Source: Dinochytrium kinnereticum (taxonomy: Eukaryota > Chytridiomycota > Chytridiomycetes > Chytridiales > Chytridiaceae). Taken from it: 11,726 nt of DNA. The notes under the pieces were generated by a model, which had not been told where the DNA came from, did not search any database, and saw only the letters and a program-made list of their open reading frames with translations. The DNA lies in NCBI GenBank assembly GCA_027604005.1, contig JADGJT010000432.1, positions 5,297 through 17,022 of the forward strand, read 5' to 3'. The translations under genes were made by a program, and so were the position numbers. Of this stretch, positions 6,461 to 11,726 are shown piece after piece (the first letter of the stretch is position 1; each line of letters starts with the position of its first letter).

Positions 6461-8185
6461 ATGATCACAGCACCCCCAAACACCTCCAACGACGCCAACG
6501 ACTTCTTCCAGTCCGACCTCGACCTCCAAAACCAGCAACGAAGGCTAGCCCGAAAGGATCGATACGGAGCTGCAGGAGATCCTATCGTTGTTTCATCCAA
6601 GGTCTTGGCATTGCTGATACCAGATGCTTCTGAAGACGACGGGGAGGCTGGTGAGGAGGATGGAGGGTTGGTTGCTTATGTTGGGGAGTCGGGACATGTC
6701 GCTCGGAGGTTGGATCTTTTGGTGAGTCGATGCTGGGAGGCGTTTTTGTTTTTTGTTTTTTGTTTTTTTTGGTTGAGAGGTTGGGGTTTTTTTAGGTGGT
6801 TTGCTTGTTTGGTGGATGCTTCGGACATGGTGGATGCCTGGTTGGACTTTTGATGCGGCTGTACACTGCGTGATATGGATGGTAAGGTTAACATTGGAAT
6901 TTTATATGGGCTTGTATATAGTCGGGCAAGTCAAAAGGTCTTTACAAAGGCCACACGGGCCCTGTCACATGCTTAGCAGTCATGTCTGGCCGAAACGCAA
7001 CGGGAGAGAAGGAAGAATACCTCTTCACCGGCTCCTGGGATAAAACCATTCGGAAGTGGAACGCAAAGGTACATACCCCTTCACCACCTCTTTCAAAAAA
7101 GCAAACAAAAAAAAAAGGAAACAAGTAGAAGTAACCCTCCCCCCCTCCTCCCCCCCAAACAAAAAAAAAAAGACCCGAGACTCCCTAATGACCTTCACGG
7201 GCCACAGCGACTTCATCAAATGCCTCAAAATCCACACCCAAATCCTCCTATCAGGTTCATCCGACGCAACCCTCCGATCCTGGGACACGTCGACCGGCAA
7301 AACCCTGTCAGTCTGCAAAGGCATCCACAAACGAGCTGTTGAAAGCATCACCATTGATCCTGATCAAGGTCATGTGTATTCAGGGTCATCAGACACGACG
7401 GTGAGGAGATGGAGTTTGAGGGGGGAGAAGGTTGAGGGTGGGGAGACGGTTGCGACTCATTTGACGAGCGTTTATGGGGTGACGGTTTGTGATGAGGATT
7501 TGTGGTCTGTTTCAGCGGATAAGACTGCGAAGAGGTGGAGTCTTTTGGTGAGTCGCGCGTGTGTTGGTTTACGCCCTTTGTTTTTGTTGTTGTGGGGGTG
7601 TGTTTTTCTGACCATCACGTCGAAGCGTAGACTGGCAAATGTGATATGACCCTCGAGCACCCCGACTTTGTTAAATGCGTGACAGTTATCGGACCCTACG
7701 TCGTCACAGGCGGTCGAGACGAGAATATTCGCGTTTGGGACATCGCGGTAACCTCCCCCTTCCCCGCCCTTTTTTCCTTCCTTTGTGATCAACAAGATCT
7801 GTATACTCATCAACCCTACCAGTCGGGAAAATGCCTCAACACCATCGAAGCTCACTTTGGCGAAGTCTCAACCATGGCTGTGGCCAACCTGAAGCTCTGG
7901 ACTGGTTCACTCGATGGAACGATTCGCAGATGGGATTTCAAGGGTAACTTCCCCCCCAAAACCCTCAATCCAATGTCTCACCTCTTTTCTCTCTCTTTCT
8001 GGTGGCAAGATTTGGCAACCTACCGTTACGTTCCCCCAGAAACTGACACCGATGTCCCGGACCCCACCGCTGTGGGACTCGCTGAAGCCACGTCGAAGCT
8101 GGTGGTTGGGACTGCTGCTCCGGCCAAGGTGTCCGTTATGACTGAGGATGAGGAGAGGGAGCTTGCTGAGCTGATGGATGATTGA
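6461..8185 (+). CDS. WD40-repeat protein, probable seven-bladed propeller
   Basis: Exons are 6461-6721, 6922-7068, 7173-7547, 7631-7747, 7823-7943 and 8010-8185, giving 398 aa. The introns are 200, 104, 83, 75 and 66 nt. Every splice restores WD40 continuity, for example RRLDLL/SGK, RKWNAK/TRD, KRWSLL/TGK and RVWDIA/SGK. Six GH..WD units follow one another at about residues 97-136, 146-175, 183-220, 226-261, 265-300 and 306-340. The N-terminal segment 69-87 (GLVAYVGESGHVARRLDLL) looks like the last strands of a seventh blade. The N-terminus is polar and acidic. The C-terminal tail ends in an acidic helix (MTEDEERELAELMDD). Such propellers are protein-binding platforms, and the partner cannot be told. 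The ATG has A at -3. The odd points are the 200-nt first intron, the A-rich acceptor of intron 2, and introns 4 and 5 being 3n and stop-free. Confidence 0.9.
6742..6770 (+). repeat. T-rich GTTTTT-type repeat inside WD40 intron 1
   Basis: Four T runs of five to eight bases, each preceded by a single G, lie shortly after the 5' splice site of the 200-nt intron. This low-complexity tract looks prone to slippage and has no coding content. Confidence 0.6.
7069..7172 (+). other. WD40 intron 2 with A-rich 3' end
   Basis: The intron opens GTACAT and ends in a C-rich run followed by AAAC and about eleven A before AG. This is the opposite of the usual pyrimidine-rich 3' end. The acceptor at 7171-7172 is fixed by frame: it alone gives WNAK/TRDSLMTFTGHSDF, whereas the next AG (7177-7178) leads at once to a stop. 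Confidence 0.75.
7748..7822 (+). other. 75-nt 3n intron without in-frame stop (WD40 intron 4)
   Basis: The donor is GTAACC and the acceptor CCAG. The segment is open in frame and would add 25 residues between WDIA and SGKCLN. That junction is a blade boundary where other repeats in the protein carry no such insert, so it is best read as an intron. Confidence 0.8.
7944..8009 (+). other. 66-nt 3n intron without in-frame stop (WD40 intron 5)
   Basis: The donor is GTAACT, with a long CT-rich run and the acceptor GGCAAG. It splits a GAT codon (phase 1) and gives WDFK/DLATYRYVPP. Reading through would add 22 residues after the last WD repeat without a stop. Confidence 0.7.
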
Positions 8186-8547
8186 TTGGGTTTGTGTGGG
8201 TGTGGTTTGCTTTTCCTGGGAGGTAGGGTAAGACTGTGGGGTGTCGCCGTATGGCCTCTTTCTGGTTCATTGCAATTTTGTCTGTACTTATAATTAGATT
8301 TTTGGCCCATGAATAATTAATATCGATGATGCTCTAACTTTATCGATAGCAGCATGCGTGAAATGGCTGTGAGATTTCATTTAAGTAACGTGTTGACTTG
8401 TGTCAGAATCCTTTAAAGTTGTTCCACAAGCCAGTTCCTGAGCTATCAAAGCGAAACACCAAGACCCTCCACTTTATTAACGATGGAGAACCCCCCCAAA
8501 AAGATCGTTCAAGGGCCAATCAAAAAGGTAAAGAAGAAAACCTGGCC

Positions 8548-8558
8548 GATAAGATAAG
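8548..8558 (+). promoter_or_regulatory. Tandem GATA motif
   Basis: GATAAGATAAG is two overlapping GATAAG sites five bases apart, followed by TATC on the opposite strand sense. Fungal GATA factors bind such pairs. It lies between two convergent 3' ends, not in an obvious promoter, so a regulatory role is doubtful. Confidence 0.25.
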
Positions 8559-8917
8559 TATCAGGGAAGATTTTTAGTCGAGGCTAGTCCCAACCACATG
8601 CCTGGGAGAAAAAGAAAAAGATAGAGAAAACGAAAAGGATGCGATGAAGTGATGCAAGTGCTATCAAATTCGGTGAGGGAATGTGGTGAGTGATAAGAGG
8701 GGCACACAAAATAAAAGCGGTGCCAAAAAAAGGGATTCGTCAAGGGGGAGCGTGGGCAAATGGCAGCATGAAATGAAACCGTGTATCATAGAGTGAAAAG
8801 AAAAATGGGAACAGGTGAAGAAAAAATATAACCGAATACAAAAGTCACTCAGCGTAAAGCAACAACAACAACAAAACAAATGCTGAGCGATGGCCGCATA
8901 CTTCAGGCCCCTAAAAG

Positions 8918-8955
8918 AAACAAAACAAAACAAAAACAAAAACAAAGCAAACAAA
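8918..8955. repeat. CAAAA-type low-complexity repeat
   Basis: Repeated CAAAA and CAAAAA units lie just past the bHLH stop codon. On that gene's strand they read as a GTTTT-rich 3' UTR. No coding potential is seen. Confidence 0.6.
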
Positions 8956-8987
8956 AGAGAAAAAATGGATAAAACAATTAGAGTTGA

Positions 8988-11252
8988 TTAATTATCAGCT
9001 ATCCCTCCCTCTAACGTCGCAACTGGCAACGTACAAACTCCCACACCACCTCCCACCGTAATCCCCCTCTCAGCCCTCAGCCTCCCTAGCTCCGCCTTCA
9101 AACCCTCAATCTTCCCATCCAACCCCTTCACCCGTCCCTTCATATAAATAATATAATCCAAAGTCCTCCCCATGATTTCCACCCTATTAGGAGGCTTAGA
9201 AGCAGCACCACTCTTCCTCCCGACCCCAACCTCCTCATCCGCCTCGTCGGCACCGCTGGAAGGAGCTGAGGCTACTTTTATCGGGACCGGAAGAGCAGGA
9301 GGCGGAAGAAGGGTGAGGAGGTTGTCGAAACAAGTTTTGAGGTCTTCCCGCCGTTTCTGATCTGAGATACGGTGGTGAGAGGTGCCGTAAGGGCTGTGCT
9401 TCGTTGACGAGTGAGAGGGGTGCGGTGGGGCTCGATGATCCGCGGCGACGGTAGCGAGAACGGCTCGATGACGAAGAGGTGGTAGAGGTTGTTGAGGAGG
9501 AAACATGGGAGATGGTCGTGAGAGTTGATGTGGGGATGGACGGGGAACATTGTGAGGAGGAGGGGCCATTGGGTGTGAGAATGGGGTGGATGGGGTTAAT
9601 GGTGCCATGGCTGGGGACATGAGTGGAGGGGCAGTGGAGGCGGACATGGCTGGTGTTGGAGCTGTTGAGGAGGGGGGAGAGAAGAAGGGGTGAGTTGCGG
9701 AGTATTGGGCGGGGAAGTTCGCGATGCTTTGGAAGGTGATTGAGTTGACTGGCATTGCAGCGCCTGGACCGAGTGGAGATGGTTGAAGCATCATCATAGG
9801 CGTCATGTGTATGGAAGAATGTGTTGACATGGGGGAATGTTCTATTTGGTCTATATGATGGCTATGATAATAGAATGTGAGCATGTCGAGAGGAACTTAA
9901 GGATGAACACTAATGGAAGAAAGAAATAAAATATGCATCCGAAGGAATGGGATGGCAAAATCAAGGAGATTCAAATACAGGCCATACCTTGCTGACGCCT
10001 GCCGAGGTGAGTTGGGCAAGGATCTCCTAACCATAGCCGGCGCAAACGTGGGAGACTGCTGCAAAGCCGGCAACCTCGTTGGAGCAGAGGAAGGCGAGGA
10101 CCTTGGCGAAGCGCTATGTGATGACCCTCGCGGAGACCCAGCCTTCGGAAGAGCATTCACAATCACCGGGCTAGAAGGATGAGATGGTCGATGAACTGGG
10201 GACCCAACAGGTGAGGCAGGAGTTGACAAAGAGAAAGTTGAAGAGTAGGTCGGAGAAGCCATGGTGGAATGAGTGGTTGAGGATGAGGATACTGTCAACG
10301 AGGACGACGTTGATTGAGACCTCAGGAGCTCGTTGGGCTGGTGGTGGATGACGGCAGGTTGAATGTTCGGGGAAGATCGCAGAGCCGCTCTCGAGACGGC
10401 TCGGCGCATAGGGGATGATCGGCCAGAGGCAGCAGAGGCAGGATAGTGATTAGGCATCGATCTCACACGATTTAAAGGAGAAGCAATAGCGCCAGAGGGA
10501 AGGATTCTGGCAGTGGAATGAAGCACCATGTGGTTAGGCGCTCTGTGCGAGATACCGGGAGGGAATGACCCTCTGTGCCTCTGCTGTAATGCGGCGGAAA
10601 CACGGGTCGGAGGACTTTCGGGAAGGTTATCTGACGGGGACATGGCCGGAGAGTAAGTCAATGCCATTGAGGAGAGAGGGGAGGGAGCCAAAATGGAGGA
10701 GATATTTGAAGATATGGCTGACATGTGGTAGGAAGGGGACATGGCACTCTGGTGAGGACTTCTCATGGGGGGGCAGGCGACGGGTGATGTCTGCCCATCA
10801 AAGTCTGATTCATGGAAGCTGCCCGAGGATATGGAGATATGGAGTTCCGAACCTCCATCTATCAAATAGCCTGATGATGGTTGTGACATTGAGCCATCTG
10901 AGGTCCGCAAGAGAGGCGAGCCCAGAGTCTGAATCATCAAGTCGTTCTGCTGCATCAGCATCTGAAACTCTCCCACGCCGTCCGCATCGCTCCCCGTGAG
11001 CTGGTCCATAAACATCATGTTGCTGGATCCATGGGTAGTCATAGGATCATGGTGCGGCTGCTGCTGCTTCAGCAGCTGCTGGTGGTGCATGTCCTCGTCG
11101 ATAGGTGTGGAAGGAGAGGTGCACATGCCAAGCATCTGTTCCGAGCCCTCCACAGATGAGCCATCAGGCAGCCCAGTTCCTTCGCCTTGCGGGTCTGATG
11201 CCAGACCAAGGATGGAGGAGATGGTGGCGATGGCGCCCGCATTGTTCGCCAT
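8988..11252 (-). CDS. bHLH-leucine zipper transcription factor
   Basis: Exons on the minus strand are 11252-9988 and 9861-8988, joined across a 126-nt intron (GTATGG..CATAG), giving 712 aa. The acceptor at 9863-9862 is the one that joins the two frames. About 580 residues of low-complexity sequence rich in Ser, Pro, Met and Gln carry many S-P and T-P sites, possible kinase targets. The bHLH follows: basic region and helix 1 at 584-608 (HHRISDQKRREDLK, then FDNLLTLLP), a loop of about 38 aa, and helix 2 with zipper at 647-687. Leu 669, 676 and 683 are in heptad spacing. The HRISxQKRR signature is like that of Mlx/Mondo-type and related fungal factors. Asp589 stands where the E-box-contacting Glu is expected. 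The frame continues upstream to an ATG at 11393, but that extension is A/T-rich and then Pro/Leu-run sequence, so I start at 11252. Confidence 0.88.
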
Positions 11253-11270
11253 CAGCAGCAGCAGCAGCAG
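11253..11270 (-). repeat. CTG trinucleotide repeat directly before the bHLH start codon
   Basis: Six CTG units on the gene strand abut the ATG at 11252. If translation starts at 11252 they lie in the 5' UTR; if it starts at 11393 they encode six Leu. The same triplet, read on the other strand as CAG, also occurs in the Zn2Cys6 gene. Confidence 0.8.
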
Positions 11271-11726
11271 GGGTGGTGGGTGGGTAGGTGGTGGAGATGT
11301 CTGTGTGGGAACTTGTCTTTGCACTTTTTTCAAAAAAAAATTAATTTTTTTCCCATCCCCCACATGAAAAACGATTAAAAATTTCTCATCCACTGCAAAA
11401 TGGAGTGCAGAGGAGAAAGGAGGGTAGCGAGGGAAGGGGAGATGAGGAAAAGAACGGGAAGATAAGCAAAGTAAGGAGAAAAGTTAAAGTTTAAGTAAAA
11501 GAGAAAGAAAAAGAAAAGCAACAGAAAAGTATAAGTGAAAGAAAAGTAAAAGAAAACGAATGAGGGTGTGAACAGATCAAGAACAGACAGGCAGAAGAGG
11601 AAAGCAGCAAGGGTTGATTGTGATGCGAGGGGAGAATGAAGGCCAGTAGTGAGCAAAAGCAGCATTATTGTTATTACTATTTACAGAGCAACTGTCCAGC
11701 AGTGCATCAACACAATAATAATAATA
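11271..11726 (-). promoter_or_regulatory. Upstream region of the bHLH gene
   Basis: About 450 nt upstream of the bHLH gene run to the window end. On the gene strand the part at 11560-11470 is strongly CT-rich (TTTTC, TTTAC and TTTCT units), as is usual for fungal promoters and leaders. A short A/T run, TTAATTTTTTTTTG, lies at 11344-11331. The right end is an ATA/ATTATT microsatellite (11715-11726). I find no further gene here; the minus-strand frame at 11665-11375 is composition-driven Phe/Leu sequence. Confidence 0.5.

Larger units (their letters stand above)
8186..8987. other. Convergent intergenic region between the WD40 and bHLH genes
   Basis: This region of about 800 nt lies between two 3' ends. 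I find no gene in it; the one notable frame (minus strand 8954-8664) is runs of Phe, Leu and Cys from A/C-rich DNA. It contains AT-rich possible poly(A) signals near 8310-8320 and an inverted TATCGAT/ATCGATA pair (8321-8327 and 8342-8348). There is also a tandem GATA motif at 8548-8558, and CAA/CAAAA low-complexity runs at 8861-8880 and 8918-8955, the latter within the likely 3' UTR of the bHLH gene. Confidence 0.6.

Noticed and set aside
8664..8954. Minus-strand frame rich in Phe, Leu and Cys
   Set aside because: It is a translation of A/C-rich simple sequence between two 3' ends. The hydrophobic look is a composition artefact and not a membrane protein.
11253..11393. 47-residue N-terminal extension of the bHLH protein
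   Set aside because: A/T-rich codons and a Pro/Leu-run segment look like leader sequence. The downstream ATG at 11252 starts normal-looking protein. The extension cannot be fully excluded.
11375..11665. Minus-strand frame upstream of the bHLH gene
   Set aside because: It reads as Phe/Leu/Tyr runs from the CT-rich leader and promoter, with no domain.
1..11726. Mobile element, CRISPR array, tRNA, rRNA or defence system
   Set aside because: I saw no transposase or reverse transcriptase motif, no long terminal or inverted repeats, no regularly spaced repeats, and no convincing tRNA A/B box pair. Inspection by eye could miss divergent cases.

Overview
The window reads as nuclear DNA of a fungus. 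It carries a Zn2Cys6 regulator with a fungal-type middle-homology (Fungal_trans) region, and its introns are short, almost all of 56-126 nt, with GT..AG ends and CTAAC/CTGAC-like branch sites. The genes are compact and use the standard code. An early-diverging lineage such as a chytrid would fit the style, but that is an impression and not something the sequence proves.

I support five protein-coding genes. Four are spliced, and the exon models below were assembled by hand from frame continuity and splice sites. Left to right they are: (1) minus strand, 64-1500, the first 433 residues of a Zn2Cys6 transcription factor whose C-terminus lies beyond the left edge; (2) minus strand, 1765-3339, a single-exon protein with an F-box-like N-terminus and ankyrin repeats; (3) plus strand, 4292-6223, a four-exon major facilitator superfamily transporter of 562 aa; (4) plus strand, 6461-8185, a six-exon, 398-aa WD40 protein that probably forms a seven-bladed propeller; (5) minus strand, 8988-11252, a two-exon, 712-aa bHLH-leucine zipper regulator with a long S/T-P-rich N-terminus.

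Genes 1 and 2 are tandem on the minus strand. Genes 2 and 3 diverge from a 0.95-kb intergenic region with a CCAAT box, a long A tract and a 24-bp tandem repeat. Genes 3 and 4 are tandem on the plus strand. Genes 4 and 5 converge on a 0.8-kb A-rich region. A regulator lying near a transporter is common in fungal gene clusters, but nothing here shows that these genes act together.

I see no mobile element, CRISPR array, tRNA, rRNA or defence-like system. The most notable signals are: a bHLH basic region with Asp at the near-invariant E-box-reading Glu; WD40 introns that cut repeatedly at the same point of the blade; three 3n introns without in-frame stops; a Zn2Cys6 cluster with an unusually long last spacer; and a perfect palindrome next to a CCAAT box upstream of the Zn2Cys6 gene.
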